A stretch of 64,000 nucleotides of DNA, taken from assembly GCF_027627575.1 (NCBI RefSeq), contig NZ_CP114065.1, positions 620,001 through 684,000 of the forward strand, given 5' to 3'. The position numbers and the translations under genes are program-made. The notes under the pieces were generated by a model. That model was not told the origin of the DNA. It worked only from the letters and a program-made list of their open reading frames with translations, and searched no databases. Of this stretch, positions 18,100 through 27,849 are shown piece after piece (positions within the stretch are counted from its first letter, which is position 1; each line of letters starts with the position of its first letter). Source of the DNA: Kribbella sp. CA-293567. Lineage in GTDB: Bacteria > Actinomycetota > Actinomycetes > Propionibacteriales > Kribbellaceae.

Positions 18100-18678
18100 T
18101 CACGCCTGCGGCCGGCCGGCGGACCGCCTTGCCCGGAGACGGTCGAAGGCCTTCGACGAGTCCAGCCGCGCCAAGGACGTTGCGATGACCTGCGCGCACG
18201 CCTCCGGGCTGTGGTTCGTGGTGTCGACGACCAGGTCTCGATCTGTGTGCTCGAAGACCGACTGCGAGAGAGCCAGACCCGCCGGGCGATCCTGCCGGAC
18301 CTGCTCGCGGCGTTCAAGTTCCGCCTCGGAACAGTGCACATCGACAAGGGTGACGTCGTACCCGGTCAGTACCTCGAGCAGGTCCGCCAGGCGCCACGGT
18401 TCGCTGAGGGGATAGTCCATGATCACGTCGTTGCCCTGCGAAGCGAGCGCGGCAACGGCCCGGTGGTACCCGCGGCGGGTCCGGTTCAGCATCGCCGCAA
18501 TCTCGTCCTCGGCGAGCTCACGAGTATGGACGGTGGACCGCATGCCGCTGATCGCATCCACCGGAACCAAGAACCACGGATCCGGCAGCAACGGCAGGAG
18601 CGCGCGCCCGATGGAGCTCTTCCCTGAACTCGATGCGCCATTCAGCAGGAGCACCCGGCCAGGGGATTCAGTCGTCAT
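18100..18678 (-). CDS. Chloramphenicol phosphotransferase-like P-loop kinase
   Basis: 192 aa. Walker A reads LLNGASSSGKSSIGRAL. The body matches the CPT-like family (PWFLVPVDAISGMRS, RRGYHRAVAALASQGNDVIM, YDVTLVDVHCSEAELERRE, HTDRDLVVDTTNHSPEACA). Family members phosphorylate small molecules, including chloramphenicol in the antibiotic producer. Most chromosomal homologues have unknown substrates, so resistance should not be assumed. Convergent with the dioxygenase gene across a short G-rich spacer (18041-18075). Confidence 0.85.
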   Translation of the reverse strand: MTTESPGRVLLLNGASSSGKSSIGRALLPLLPDPWFLVPVDAISGMRSTVHTRELAEDEIAAMLNRTRRGYHRAVAALASQGNDVIMDYPLSEPWRLADLLEVLTGYDVTLVDVHCSEAELERREQVRQDRPAGLALSQSVFEHTDRDLVVDTTNHSPEACAQVIATSLARLDSSKAFDRLRARRSAGRPQA

Positions 18679-18850
18679 GCCAGCACCCTAGGTACGGAGT
18701 ACAGGCATCAGGTGTGCGGCAGTAGCGTGCGGCGCCGCACGCAGAGCGGCATGACGGGGCGGTCGCCTTGCAAACCATTGGTGAACCGGCTTACTCCGCT
18801 GCTGTACTGATGTGCAACCGTGAGTCAGCCCCGTGTCGGAGGTAGTAGTT

Positions 18851-19606
18851 GTGACGAGCTATGACGCGCTCGCCGAGGTGTACGAGTGGCTCATCTCGGA
18901 GGCAAAGCTGACCCCGGCCGAGTTCGCGGCGTCGTTCGACGACGTCCTCACTCTCCTGCCGCCGAACGCTCACGTCCTCGATTGTTCGTGCGGAACCGGG
19001 CAGTTGGCGGTCGGCCTCGCCGGTCTTGGCATGCAGGTGGTCGCAACTGACGCCAGCGAAGCGATGGTTCGCCGGACCGCGGAGTTGGCTGAGGAATTCG
19101 GTGCACCTGTCCGGACAGTGCGGGCGGACTGGCAAGAGTTGCCCGAGCATCTCGATGACGGCACCTTCGACATGGTGTTCTGCGTCGGCAACTCGCTGCA
19201 CCATGCGGAGGGCGCGACAGGCAGGGTCGCTGCTCTGGAGTCGATGTCACGGCTGCTGCGCCCTGGCGGGCGCTTGGTACTCACCTCCCGCACCTGGGAA
19301 CTCGTCAGAGCCAGAGGTTCCCGGCTGGACATCAGTGACCGTCTTGTCCGCCGGAACGGGCGCAATGCCGTCGTGATCTACCGCTGGGACATTGCGTCAC
19401 ATTGGGAAGAGGAGCACCACATCGAGATTGCGATCGCGCAAGTTGATCCGGCTGGGCCGGTTCTTGTCCGCTCGGAGTTGCTGTCGTGCTGGCCCTACCG
19501 ATACGACGAACTCGTAGCCGACCTGCACCAGGTCGGACTCCGGACGGAAAGGAGCACGTACGACCCTGAGGCCGAGAACTACCTGGTCGTGGCAAGCAAG
19601 GTCTAG
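18851..19606 (+). CDS. Class I SAM-dependent methyltransferase
   Basis: 251 aa from the GTG at 18851 (GGAGG 8 nt upstream); an in-frame GTG at 18833 lies before the ribosome site. SAM motif I reads VLDCSCGTGQLAVGLA, the acidic end of strand 2 is VVATDASEAMV, and motif post-I/II is FDMVFCVGNSLHHAEG, with LLRPGGRLVLTSRTW downstream. Architecture is that of glycine/sarcosine-type or ubiquinone-type small-molecule methyltransferases; the acceptor is unknown. About 170 nt of upstream spacer separates it from the divergent kinase gene. Confidence 0.88.
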   Translation: MTSYDALAEVYEWLISEAKLTPAEFAASFDDVLTLLPPNAHVLDCSCGTGQLAVGLAGLGMQVVATDASEAMVRRTAELAEEFGAPVRTVRADWQELPEHLDDGTFDMVFCVGNSLHHAEGATGRVAALESMSRLLRPGGRLVLTSRTWELVRARGSRLDISDRLVRRNGRNAVVIYRWDIASHWEEEHHIEIAIAQVDPAGPVLVRSELLSCWPYRYDELVADLHQVGLRTERSTYDPEAENYLVVASKV

Positions 19607-19712
19607 ACAACAAGCAAACCGAAGCTGGGACAAGAGCGGGCGGCCATCTGCCCTGAGATGCCCGGGAAAATGGCCTCCTGCTGGGCGCCGGCTGTCAGCA
19701 GACTCGGCAGCT

Positions 19713-20525
19713 ATGACGAGCCAGGTGGATTTCGAGGCGCATTACACGTCGTTGCACGACGAGGAGGTTCGGCTCAGCTCTACTTTGCGCGGACGGTTCG
19801 AGTTGGCGCGGATGCAACACCTGCTGGGGAACTACCTGCCGGAGGCGCCGGCCGAAGTGGCGGATGTGGGCGGCGGGCCGGGAGTTCATGCGCGGTGGTT
19901 GCAGGAGCGCGGGTACTCCGTCGAGCTGCTGGACCCGGTCGAGCGGCACATCGAGCAGGCGACGGCGGCTGGGATCAGCGCCGTACAAGGGGATGCGCGG
20001 CGGTTGCCGTGGGAAAACGAGCAGTTCGACGCAGTACTGCTGGCGGGGCCGATCTACCACCTGACGGAGGCGGCGGATCGGCGGGTGGCGTTGCGGGAGG
20101 CGATCCGGGTGGTGCGGCCGGGCGGGTTCGTTGCCGTGGTGGCGATCAACCGGGCGGCCAATCTGATCGGGTCGACGATCGCCAACACGTTGCTGACCAG
20201 GCAGCGGGTGGTGACCGACATCCTCGAGACCGGGTACAGCCCGGACAACGAGCGGATGGCTCAGACGACGTACCACACCACCACTCAGCTGCGGACCGAG
20301 CTGACCAACGCGGGACTGCGGTCGGTCACGATTCACGGGCTGACCGGTCCGGGTGGCTGGCTGACGGTGGCGATCGACCGGTACTTCGGGGAGATCGAGC
20401 TGCCCGACTTCCTCTGTGAGCCGGTGCCGATGGAGACGGCGCTGGAGTGTTCGCGGCTGGCCGACCGGCATCCGGAGCTGACGCCGTCGAGTTCGCTGCT
20501 GTTCGCGGTCGGTCAGCGTGTTTGA
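19713..20525 (+). CDS. Class I SAM-dependent methyltransferase
   Basis: 270 aa, ATG start with little Shine-Dalgarno. SAM motif I is AEVADVGGGPGVHARWLQ, followed by VELLDPVERHIEQA, LLAGPIYHLTEAADR and AIRVVRPGGFVAVVAINR. The C-terminal half (TTYHTTTQLRTELTNAGL, GPGGWLTVAIDRYF) suits a small-molecule acceptor. It is not a close copy of the preceding methyltransferase. The last codons overlap the start of the prim-pol-like gene. Confidence 0.88.
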   Translation: MTSQVDFEAHYTSLHDEEVRLSSTLRGRFELARMQHLLGNYLPEAPAEVADVGGGPGVHARWLQERGYSVELLDPVERHIEQATAAGISAVQGDARRLPWENEQFDAVLLAGPIYHLTEAADRRVALREAIRVVRPGGFVAVVAINRAANLIGSTIANTLLTRQRVVTDILETGYSPDNERMAQTTYHTTTQLRTELTNAGLRSVTIHGLTGPGGWLTVAIDRYFGEIELPDFLCEPVPMETALECSRLADRHPELTPSSSLLFAVGQRV

Positions 20526-21258
20526 GCGCAGACGCCGGATGAAGATCCACGAAACAGCAGTCCGGTACGCCGCCAACGGCTGGCCGGTCGCGCCCCTCGC
20601 GGTACCGCACCGCGCGGGCTGCCCCTGCGGCAAGGCCTGCGTGGATCCTCACGTGGTGGGCGAAGTGGTCCGTGACGGCTTTCGTGCGGCGGAGGTCTGG
20701 CCGGAGCCACCCCGTACTGCGGGCTTCGACGTCCGTCGCGGCCCAACCGGCGGTGAGAGCACCCCGAGGTCGGCAGACAGCAGTGCGTACGGCTGGGATG
20801 GTTCACCGTTGGGCGGGTACGGCGCGGGTCCGACGTGGATGAAGCTGGCAGGCGACCGCTCGGCGCAAACGAAGCAGACAGACCAGACATCCGGCCGGCC
20901 ACGCCTGGAGTCCCCCGGCGGCTGGGGGATCGCGCTGGTGACCGAGTGGTTCGACGTGATGGAGCTACCACCGCAGTACGGCGCACTGCTCAATCACCAC
21001 CTCAAGGCGAGCTGTCCGACGGTGATGGCGCCGGCCAAGCGGCAGTGGTGGTTCTTCGTGGAGCAAGGCTCGGTACCGGGCGAGCAGGTGCTCAAGGCAG
21101 GCGGCGTACTGCGCTCCGGGGTCGGCGACTGGGTGCCGGCTCCAGGGACGTGGTCGGAGGACACCGGGCGGATCCGGTGGCTGGTGCCGCCGCACCTGAC
21201 CGAGTGGCGGCCGTACCGGCGGATGGATCCGATCGACCGGGTGTTCGGCTGCCTATAG
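20518..21258 (+). CDS. Stand-alone prim-pol-like protein, catalytic acids not obvious
   Basis: 246 aa from GTG at 20518; ATG at 20539 is an equally plausible start. The sequence has the entry motifs of the bifunctional DNA primase/polymerase N-terminal domain (AVRYAANGWPVAPLAVPH, then the Cys-containing GCPCGKACVDPH). Unlike helicase-linked replication proteins it ends after this domain. In the strand that normally carries the metal-binding acids, this protein reads WGIALVTEWFDVMELPP, so polymerase activity is doubtful. Homologues of this solo type are chromosomal in actinomycetes with no known role. Confidence 0.75.
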   Translation: MFERRRRMKIHETAVRYAANGWPVAPLAVPHRAGCPCGKACVDPHVVGEVVRDGFRAAEVWPEPPRTAGFDVRRGPTGGESTPRSADSSAYGWDGSPLGGYGAGPTWMKLAGDRSAQTKQTDQTSGRPRLESPGGWGIALVTEWFDVMELPPQYGALLNHHLKASCPTVMAPAKRQWWFFVEQGSVPGEQVLKAGGVLRSGVGDWVPAPGTWSEDTGRIRWLVPPHLTEWRPYRRMDPIDRVFGCL

Positions 21259-21265
21259 TCGGCGG

Positions 21266-22144
21266 ATGGGTATCGCCGACGTCAGGAGATTCAACCGGAC
21301 CGTGACCCAGCGGATCGGCGCGCTCAGCGACACCTACATGGCGCGCGACCGGCCGCTGGGTCAGGCCCGGGTGCTCTGGGAGATCGGGCCGGACGGCTGC
21401 GACGTCCGGTCGCTGCGAGCGCGACTCGATCTCGACTCCGGCTATCTGAGCCGCCTGCTCCGGACGCTCGAGACCGACGGCCTGGTCGCGGTGGAGCAGA
21501 GCGACGACGACGGCCGGGTCCGGACCGCGCGGCTGAGCCCGAAAGGCCTGCGAGAACGGGAGGTGCTGGACCGTCGCTCCGACGAGCTCGCCGCCTCCAT
21601 CCTCGAACCGCTCAGCGAATCGCAGCGCGCCCGGCTGATCGCCGCGATGGGCGAGGTCGAGCGGTTGCTGATCGCCTCGACGGTCACCGTCGGCATCGTC
21701 GATCCCCGGCACCCGGACGCGCAGTACTGCCTGCAGTCGTACTTCGACGAGCTGACCCGCCGGTTCGACGGCGGCTTCGACCACGCCCGCAGCATCTCGG
21801 CCGGGGTGGACGAGCTCTCCCCGCCGTCCGGCCTGCTGCTCGTCGCAAGTCTGCACTCCGAGCCGGTCGGCTGCGGCGCCCTCAAGCTCGCCACCGACGG
21901 ACCGGCCGAGATCAAGCGCATGTGGGTCTCCAGCGACGTCCGCGGCCTGGGTCTCGGCCGGCGGCTGCTGGCCGAGCTGGAGAAACAGGCCGAGGCGAAC
22001 GGCTCCCCAGTACTGCGCCTGGAGACGAACCGCAATCTCACCGAGGCGATCGCGCTCTACCGCGCCGCCGGGTACGCCGAAGTACCGGCCTTCAACGACG
22101 AGCCCTACGCCCACCACTGGTTCGAGAAGCGGTTGGCGCGATAG
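21266..22144 (+). CDS. MarR regulator fused to GNAT acetyltransferase
   Basis: 292 aa. Residues ~1-150 are a MarR winged helix (RALSDTYMARDRPLGQARVL-like helix, DLDSGYLSRLLRTLETDGLV recognition helix, DDDGRVRTARLSPKG wing). Residues ~150-292 are a GNAT domain with IKRMWVSSDVRGLGLGRRLL as the acetyl-CoA loop and LRLETNRNLTEAIALYRAAGY at the end. Such fusions are widespread and of unknown substrate; the enzyme half may modify a ligand sensed by, or a target of, the regulator half. Seven nt after the prim-pol-like gene. Confidence 0.92.
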   Translation: MGIADVRRFNRTVTQRIGALSDTYMARDRPLGQARVLWEIGPDGCDVRSLRARLDLDSGYLSRLLRTLETDGLVAVEQSDDDGRVRTARLSPKGLREREVLDRRSDELAASILEPLSESQRARLIAAMGEVERLLIASTVTVGIVDPRHPDAQYCLQSYFDELTRRFDGGFDHARSISAGVDELSPPSGLLLVASLHSEPVGCGALKLATDGPAEIKRMWVSSDVRGLGLGRRLLAELEKQAEANGSPVLRLETNRNLTEAIALYRAAGYAEVPAFNDEPYAHHWFEKRLAR

Positions 22145-22181
22145 ACATGGTCAAACCGCGATTCGTGGGGGGACCACACCG

Positions 22182-22577
22182 ATGTCAGAGCTATCGATCC
22201 AGCCGCTGAACCCGGCGATCCTGCCGGCCGCGGCGGGCAACTACACGCACGGCGTCCAGGTGGAGGGCGCCGGGCGGCTCGTCTTCGTCAGCGGCCAGGT
22301 GCCGTGGGCCGACGGACACGGCAAGATCCCGGAGTCGTTCGAGGACCAGTGCCGGATGGTCTGGCGCAACGTGCTGGCCGTCCTGGCCGAGGCCGGGCTC
22401 GAGGTCCGGAACCTGGTCAAGGTGACCACCTACCTGTCCGACCGCCAGTACCGGGCGCTCAACTCGAAGATCCGCGAGGAGATCCTCGGCGAGCACGCCC
22501 CGGCACTGACGATCATCATCTGCGACATCTACGCCGAGGAGTGGCTCCTCGAGATCGAAGCGGTCGCCGCCGCCTGA
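22182..22577 (+). CDS. RidA/YjgF-family protein
   Basis: 131 aa, normal RidA length. Conserved strands LVFVSGQVPWADG, QCRMVWRNVLAVLAEAGLEV and LVKVTTYLSDRQYRALN are visible. The canonical Arg that binds the substrate carboxylate (usually in an R-x-x-V/A near the C-terminus) is not evident, since the end reads APALTIIICDIYAEEWLLEI. It may therefore belong to a RidA subgroup without imine deaminase activity. Confidence 0.85.
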   Translation: MSELSIQPLNPAILPAAAGNYTHGVQVEGAGRLVFVSGQVPWADGHGKIPESFEDQCRMVWRNVLAVLAEAGLEVRNLVKVTTYLSDRQYRALNSKIREEILGEHAPALTIIICDIYAEEWLLEIEAVAAA

Positions 22578-22578
22578 G

Positions 22579-23217
22579 TCAGGCCCAGGTCTCCGCGTGC
22601 GTGACGGCACCGTTGGGCGCACCCAGCTCGGAGACGACGTCCTCGGCATCCGCCTCGAGCGCCTCGAACGGGTACTCCGGTACGACGTACGCGCGGGCCC
22701 CGGCGACCAGGTCGACCCCGGGCAGCTCGAACCACGCCTCGCCGACCTCACGGCTGATCTCGTAGATGGCCTGCTCGGCGGTCTCGACCGGCTCCCGCTC
22801 GCCGGTCTCGTCCAGTTCGGCCGGGTGCCGCTCCTGCGCGGTCCGGCCGGCGTCCAGCAGCGCCTCCAGGTCGACCACGCGCAGGTCGAACCGGGACACC
22901 ACGCTGATCACCTGGTCCGGCTCCTCGGCCTCTTCGTCGTCCTCGTCCTCGCCGACCTCGTCGTCCAGCAGCAGCGGCGCGGTCCCGGTGTGCTCGAAGA
23001 CGGCGTCGTTCCAGCCCTCGACGAGCTCCTCCACCGCCGAGTTCTGCTCGTAGAGCGCGTTCTGGTCCTCGTCACCGGTCATCGCGAGCAGGGCCTCGGT
23101 GTGGGCCTGCAGGCGTTCGGCCAGCTGGCGGCTGGCCTCGGCCAGCGCCTTGCGGCTCTCGTCGGAGAAGAACTGCTCGCCGGTGGCGGAGAGCTCCTGG
23201 TTGTCCACTTCAGTCAC
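22579..23217 (-). CDS. Acidic hypothetical protein (212 aa)
   Basis: Start is the GTG at 23217 (VTEVDNQELSATG) with an AGGGAAG stretch upstream; the longer open frame has no codon bias for coding. The product is very acidic, with a run of Asp/Glu around residues 85-95 (EVGEDEDDEEAEEPDQV), an N-terminal helical part with an ESRKALAEASRQLAERLQ heptad pattern, and no Cys. No domain recognised. It lies divergent to the kdp operon and ends 2 nt from the RidA gene stop. Confidence 0.75.
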   Translation of the reverse strand: MTEVDNQELSATGEQFFSDESRKALAEASRQLAERLQAHTEALLAMTGDEDQNALYEQNSAVEELVEGWNDAVFEHTGTAPLLLDDEVGEDEDDEEAEEPDQVISVVSRFDLRVVDLEALLDAGRTAQERHPAELDETGEREPVETAEQAIYEISREVGEAWFELPGVDLVAGARAYVVPEYPFEALEADAEDVVSELGAPNGAVTHAETWA

Positions 23218-23276
23218 TGCGGTCTTCCCTAACTCTGGTGGGGGCTGCTCATGCCAGCCGTAAGTATGCGAGAGGC

Positions 23277-23306
23277 GTGTGAGAGCTGAGTGGGCGGGTG
23301 TGAGAG
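23277..23306. promoter_or_regulatory. Direct repeats upstream of kdp
   Basis: GTGTGAGAG occurs at 23277-23285 and again at 23298-23306, 21 bp apart, about two helical turns, in the spacer between the acidic-protein gene and the kdp operon. KdpE-type response regulators bind direct repeats, so this is a candidate site. The evidence is repeat geometry only. Confidence 0.35.
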
Positions 23307-23387
23307 AGCTGCGAGAACCCTGCCGGCAGCGCGGTGAGCGCAGTTCAGTGGACTCATGAGCACTGATGCCGAGAGGTGGGGACAGCC

Positions 23388-23471
23388 GTGAAGGACGTGC
23401 TGTACCTCGCCCTGTGTGTAGCGACGTTCGCGGTCGTCTGGTTCGCACTGCGAGGGGTGGAGAAGCTGTGA
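23388..23471 (+). CDS. 27-residue membrane peptide preceding kdpF
   Basis: GTG start after GGTGGGGA. The product is a single hydrophobic helix ([20 protein letters not shown]) with a charged C-terminus (VEKL). Its stop overlaps the kdpF start by GTGA, implying translational coupling. Short one-helix ORFs at this place are seen in other actinomycete kdp operons; the role is unknown, possibly a leader or a small subunit. Confidence 0.6.
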   Translation: MKDVLYLALCVATFAVVWFALRGVEKL

Positions 23472-23557
23472 GCACCGAGAACATCACCGGCCTCCTGGTG
23501 GCCGCGGCCCTGGTCCTCTACCTGCTCGCGGCCCTGATCTTTCCCGAGAGGTTCTGA
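23468..23557 (+). CDS. kdpF: Potassium-transporting ATPase subunit KdpF
   Basis: 29 aa, one transmembrane helix ([20 protein letters not shown]) ending in PERF, as expected for KdpF, the small subunit that stabilises the KdpFABC complex. GGAG lies 6 nt upstream of the GTG. The stop TGA shares its A with the kdpA ATG. Confidence 0.9.
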   Translation: MSTENITGLLVAAALVLYLLAALIFPERF

Positions 23558-25218
23558 TGTCCGACACCGCTGCCGGCCTGCTCCAGGTCGGCCTGCTGGT
23601 CGCGCTCCTGGCCGCCGTGTACCGCCCGCTCGGCGGCTACCTGGCCCGGGTCTACACGTCCGGAAAGGACGCCCGGATCGAGCGTGGGATGTACAAGGTA
23701 CTGGGGGTCGACTCCAAGGCCGACCAGACCTGGGCCGTGTACGCGCGCTCGCTGCTGGCCTTCTCCGCTGTCGGTCTGATCCTGCTGTACCTGGTCCAGC
23801 GGCTGCAGTCGCAACTGCCACTCTCGCTGGGCCTGCCGAACGTCGAGCAGGCGCTGGCCTTCAACACGGCCGCGTCGTTCGTCTCCAACACGAACTGGCA
23901 GTCCTACTCACCCGAGGCCACGCTGGGCCACCTGGTCCAGTTCGCCGGCCTCGCGGTGCAGAACTTCCTTTCGGCCGCCGTCGGCATCACCGTCGCGATC
24001 GCCGTGATCCGCGGGTTCGCGCGGTCGAAGACCGACCCCCTGGGCAACTTCTGGGTCGACCTGACCCGCACGGTCGTCCGTGTCCTGCTCCCGATCGCCG
24101 TGCTCGGCACTCTCGCGCTGGTCGCGATGGGCGTCGTCCAGAACTTCTCCAGCGGTCACGAGGTGACCTCGGTGGTGGGCCAGACCCAGCACCTGCCCGG
24201 CGGCCCGGTGGCGAGCCAGGAGGTGATCAAGGAACTGGGCACCAACGGCGGTGGCTTCTACAACGCCAACTCCGCTCACCCGTTCGAGAACCCCAACGGC
24301 CTGTCCAACCTGTTCGAGATCTTCCTGCTGCTGGTCATCCCGGTCTCGCTGACCCGCACCTTCGGCCTGATGGTCGGGGACAAGCGACAGGGCTACGCGA
24401 TCCTCGGCGTGATGGGCACGTTGTGGGCCGCGTTCACCTTCTCCGCCACCTTCTTCGAGAACCAGGGTGCCGGTACGGCGACGCAAGCAGCCGGAGCCGC
24501 GATGGAGGGCAAGGAGACCCGCTTCGGCGAATGGGCGTCCGCCCTGTTCGCAAGCTCCACCACCGGTACGTCGACCGGCGCGGTGAACGCCGCGCACGAC
24601 TCCTTCACCCCGCTGGGCGGCGGCACCGCGCTCTTCCACATGATGCTGGGCGAGGTCAGCCCGGGCGGTGTCGGTACCGGTCTCTACGGCATGCTCGTCC
24701 TCGCGGTGCTGGCCGTCTTCGTGGCCGGGCTGATGGTCGGCCGCACCCCGGAGTACCTGGGGAAGAAGATCACCGCCCGCGAGATGAAGCTCGTCTCGCT
24801 CTACATCCTGGCCACCCCGAGCCTGGTACTGGCCGGTTCGGCGATCGCGATGGCGCTGGCCACCGGCCGGGCCTCGATCTTCAACACCGGCGGCCCGCAC
24901 GGGTTCTCCGAGGTGCTCTACGCGTTCACCTCGGCCGGCAACAACAACGGCAGCGCCTTCGGCGGGATCAGCGCCAACATCCCCTTCTACAACACGGCTC
25001 TGGGCCTGGTGATGCTGCTCGGGCGGTTCATCCCGATCGTCATCGTGCTCGCGCTGGCCGGATCGTTCGCCCGGCAGCAGCCGGTGCCCGTCAACGAAGG
25101 CACGCTGCCGACCCACAAACCCCTGTTCGTGGCGATGCTGATCGGCGTCGTGCTGATCGTCACCGGTCTGACCTACTTCCCCGCTCTCACTCTCGGACCC
25201 CTCGCGGAGGGACTGTGA
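23557..25218 (+). CDS. kdpA: Potassium-transporting ATPase subunit KdpA
   Basis: 553 aa, the K+-conducting channel-like subunit of the high-affinity KdpFABC pump. About ten membrane segments are visible. Selectivity-filter loops are recognisable, for example [34 protein letters not shown] and [14 protein letters not shown]. Start overlaps kdpF and end overlaps kdpB, so the whole set is coupled. Expression is expected under K+ limitation through KdpDE. Confidence 0.97.
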   Translation: MSDTAAGLLQVGLLVALLAAVYRPLGGYLARVYTSGKDARIERGMYKVLGVDSKADQTWAVYARSLLAFSAVGLILLYLVQRLQSQLPLSLGLPNVEQALAFNTAASFVSNTNWQSYSPEATLGHLVQFAGLAVQNFLSAAVGITVAIAVIRGFARSKTDPLGNFWVDLTRTVVRVLLPIAVLGTLALVAMGVVQNFSSGHEVTSVVGQTQHLPGGPVASQEVIKELGTNGGGFYNANSAHPFENPNGLSNLFEIFLLLVIPVSLTRTFGLMVGDKRQGYAILGVMGTLWAAFTFSATFFENQGAGTATQAAGAAMEGKETRFGEWASALFASSTTGTSTGAVNAAHDSFTPLGGGTALFHMMLGEVSPGGVGTGLYGMLVLAVLAVFVAGLMVGRTPEYLGKKITAREMKLVSLYILATPSLVLAGSAIAMALATGRASIFNTGGPHGFSEVLYAFTSAGNNNGSAFGGISANIPFYNTALGLVMLLGRFIPIVIVLALAGSFARQQPVPVNEGTLPTHKPLFVAMLIGVVLIVTGLTYFPALTLGPLAEGL

Positions 25219-27233
25219 CCACCCCGAAGATGCTGCTCACCTCACTGCCGGACGCGCTGCGCAAGCTCGATCCGCGGGTGATGGTGAAGAACCCGGTGAT
25301 GTTCGTGGTCGAGGTGGGCGCGGTCGCCGCCACCATCCTGGCCTGCACCGACTCCACCGTGTTCGTCTGGTGGATCGTCGTCTGGCTCTGGCTGACCGTG
25401 CTGTTCGCCAACCTGGCCGAGGCGGTCGCGGAAGGCCGGGGAAAGGCCCAGGCGGCGACACTGCGCCGGGCGAAGACCGAGACGACCGCCCGCAGGCTGT
25501 CCGCGGACCGGCTCACCGAGGACGAGGTACCGGCCGCATCGCTGCAGCTCGGTGACCTGGTGGTGGTCGAGGCCGGCCAGATCATCCCTGGTGACGGCGA
25601 CGTCGTCGAGGGCGTCGCGAGCGTGGACGAGTCGGCCATCACCGGTGAGTCGGCGCCGGTGATCCGGGAGTCGGGTGGTGACCGGAGCGCGGTCACCGGC
25701 GGGACGAAGGTGCTGTCGGACCGGATCGTCGTGAAGATCACCACCAGGCCCGGCGAGAGCTTCATCGACCGGATGATCGCGCTGGTGGAGGGCGCCTCCC
25801 GGCAGAAGACGCCGAACGAGATCGCGCTGAACATCCTGCTGGCCAGTCTGACCATCGTCTTCCTGATGGCGACCGTCACGCTGCCGCCGTTCGCCGACTT
25901 CGCCGGGGTGGACCTGAGCATCGTCGTCCTGGTCGCGCTGCTGGTCTGCCTGATCCCTACCACGATCGGCGCCCTGCTGTCGGCGATCGGGATCGCGGGG
26001 ATGGACCGGCTGGTCCAGCGCAACGTGCTGGCGATGTCGGGCCGCGCGGTCGAGGCCGCCGGAGACGTCAACACGTTGCTGCTCGACAAGACCGGCACGA
26101 TCACCCTGGGCAATCGGCAGGCCGCCGAGTTCCTGCCTTTGGCCGGGGTCAGCGAGGCCGAACTGGCCGACGCGGCTCAGCTGTCGAGCCTGGCCGACGA
26201 GACGCCGGAGGGCCGCTCGATCGTCGTACTGGCGAAGTCGCGGTACGGGCTGCGGGAGCGGCACACCGGCGAGCTGCCGCGTGCGACGTTCGTCGAGTTC
26301 ACCGCGCAGACGCGGATGAGCGGCGTCGACGTGGACGACCGGCGGATCCGCAAGGGCGCGGCCGGCGCGATCACTGCCTGGATCCACGACCAGGGCGGCA
26401 CCGTGGTGGCCGAACTCGGCGAGCTCGTCGACGGCATCTCCGCCTCGGGCGGTACGCCCCTGGTCGTTGCCGTAAGCAAGGAAGATCTGGTGCGGCCGCT
26501 GGGTGTCATCCACCTCAAGGACGTCGTGAAGGAAGGGATGCGGGAGCGGTTCGACCAGCTGCGTGCGATGGGCATCCGGACCGTGATGATCACCGGCGAC
26601 AACCAGCTGACCGCGAAGGCGATCGCCGAGGAGGCCGGGGTGGACGACTTCCTGGCCGAGGCGACGCCCGAGGACAAGATGGCGCTGATCAAGAAGGAGC
26701 AGGAGGGCGGCCGGCTGGTCGCGATGACCGGTGACGGCACCAACGACGCCCCGGCGCTGGCCCAGGCCGACGTCGGCGTCGCGATGAACAGCGGCACCTC
26801 GGCCGCCAAGGAGGCCGGCAACATGGTCGACCTCGACTCCGATCCGACCAAGCTGATCGAGATCGTCGAGATCGGCAAGCAGTTGCTGATCACCCGCGGC
26901 TCGCTCACCACGTTCTCGATCGCCAACGACGTGGCCAAGTACTTCGCGATCCTGCCGGCCCTGTTCGCGGCGGCGTACCCCGGTCTGGACCGGCTCAACA
27001 TCATGCGGCTGGACTCGGCCGAGTCGGCGATCCTGTCCGCGGTCGTCTTCAACGCGCTGGTGATCATCGCGCTGGTACCGCTGGCGCTGCGGGGCGTGCG
27101 GTACCGGCCGTCCTCGGCGTCGGCGATGCTGCGCCGCAACCTGCTGATCTACGGCGCGGGCGGCCTGATCACCCCGTTCGTCGGCATCAAACTCATCGAC
27201 CTGCTGATCTCGCTCATCCCGGGCATCGGCTGA
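25215..27233 (+). CDS. kdpB: Potassium-transporting ATPase ATP-binding subunit KdpB
   Basis: 672 aa, GTG start overlapping the kdpA stop. P-type ATPase motifs: TGES in the actuator domain ([14 protein letters not shown]), the phosphorylation loop DKTGTIT with Asp291, nucleotide-domain [26 protein letters not shown] and the hinge [16 protein letters not shown]. It hydrolyses ATP to drive K+ uptake through KdpA. Confidence 0.97.
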   Translation: MTTPKMLLTSLPDALRKLDPRVMVKNPVMFVVEVGAVAATILACTDSTVFVWWIVVWLWLTVLFANLAEAVAEGRGKAQAATLRRAKTETTARRLSADRLTEDEVPAASLQLGDLVVVEAGQIIPGDGDVVEGVASVDESAITGESAPVIRESGGDRSAVTGGTKVLSDRIVVKITTRPGESFIDRMIALVEGASRQKTPNEIALNILLASLTIVFLMATVTLPPFADFAGVDLSIVVLVALLVCLIPTTIGALLSAIGIAGMDRLVQRNVLAMSGRAVEAAGDVNTLLLDKTGTITLGNRQAAEFLPLAGVSEAELADAAQLSSLADETPEGRSIVVLAKSRYGLRERHTGELPRATFVEFTAQTRMSGVDVDDRRIRKGAAGAITAWIHDQGGTVVAELGELVDGISASGGTPLVVAVSKEDLVRPLGVIHLKDVVKEGMRERFDQLRAMGIRTVMITGDNQLTAKAIAEEAGVDDFLAEATPEDKMALIKKEQEGGRLVAMTGDGTNDAPALAQADVGVAMNSGTSAAKEAGNMVDLDSDPTKLIEIVEIGKQLLITRGSLTTFSIANDVAKYFAILPALFAAAYPGLDRLNIMRLDSAESAILSAVVFNALVIIALVPLALRGVRYRPSSASAMLRRNLLIYGAGGLITPFVGIKLIDLLISLIPGIG

Positions 27234-27246
27234 GAGGCAACGGACC

Positions 27247-27834
27247 ATGTCCAGCAGATTTCCCGCCACCTTCCGCCAGTTCGGGGTCGCCACCCGGGCG
27301 CTCGCGGTGTTCACGCTCGGCCTCGGGGTGATCTATCCGCTCGCGATGACGGGAGCCGCCCAGGCACTCTTCCCCGGCAACGCGAACGGCTCGGTCATCC
27401 AGGTCGACGGCAAGGACGTCGCCTCCGACCTGATCGGTCAGGACTACTCGAAGGATCCGTCCCTGTTCCGGACGCGGCCGTCGGCGGTCGAGTACGACGC
27501 GGCGGGCAGTGCCGCTTCGCAGTACGGGCCTAACAACGAGGAGCTGCGGAAGCTGATCGCGGAGCGCCGCGCGGCGGTCGCGAAGCTCGAAGGCGCCGAC
27601 CCGTCGCAGGTGCCGCCGGACGCGTTGACGGCCGGCGGCAGCGGACTCGATCCGCACATCAGCCCGGCGTACGCCGAACTGCAGGTGGCCAGGGTCGCGC
27701 GGGAGCGTGGGCTCACCCCGGCCGAGGTGCGACAGTTGGTGAAGGAGAACACCCGAGGACGGACCCTCGGCTTCCTGGGCGAACCGCGGGTCAACGTGGT
27801 CACCCTGAACGCCGAACTGGCCGCCCAGCGCTGA
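27247..27834 (+). CDS. kdpC: Potassium-transporting ATPase subunit KdpC
   Basis: 195 aa. One N-terminal membrane helix (ALAVFTLGLGVIYPLAMTGA) and an extracytoplasmic domain with KdpC features: LFPGNANGSVI, GQDYSKDPSLFRTRPSA, LTAGGSGLDPHISPAYAELQ, RVNVVTLNAELA. It is the subunit required for assembly and K+ affinity. 13 nt after kdpB, 15 nt before kdpD. Confidence 0.96.
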   Translation: MSSRFPATFRQFGVATRALAVFTLGLGVIYPLAMTGAAQALFPGNANGSVIQVDGKDVASDLIGQDYSKDPSLFRTRPSAVEYDAAGSAASQYGPNNEELRKLIAERRAAVAKLEGADPSQVPPDALTAGGSGLDPHISPAYAELQVARVARERGLTPAEVRQLVKENTRGRTLGFLGEPRVNVVTLNAELAAQR

Positions 27835-27849
27835 CGAGACGAAGGACAG

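Noticed and set aside
24423..25214. Upstream extension of the kdpB frame inside kdpA
   Set aside because: kdpA is clear in its own frame; kdpB begins at the GTG overlapping the kdpA stop.
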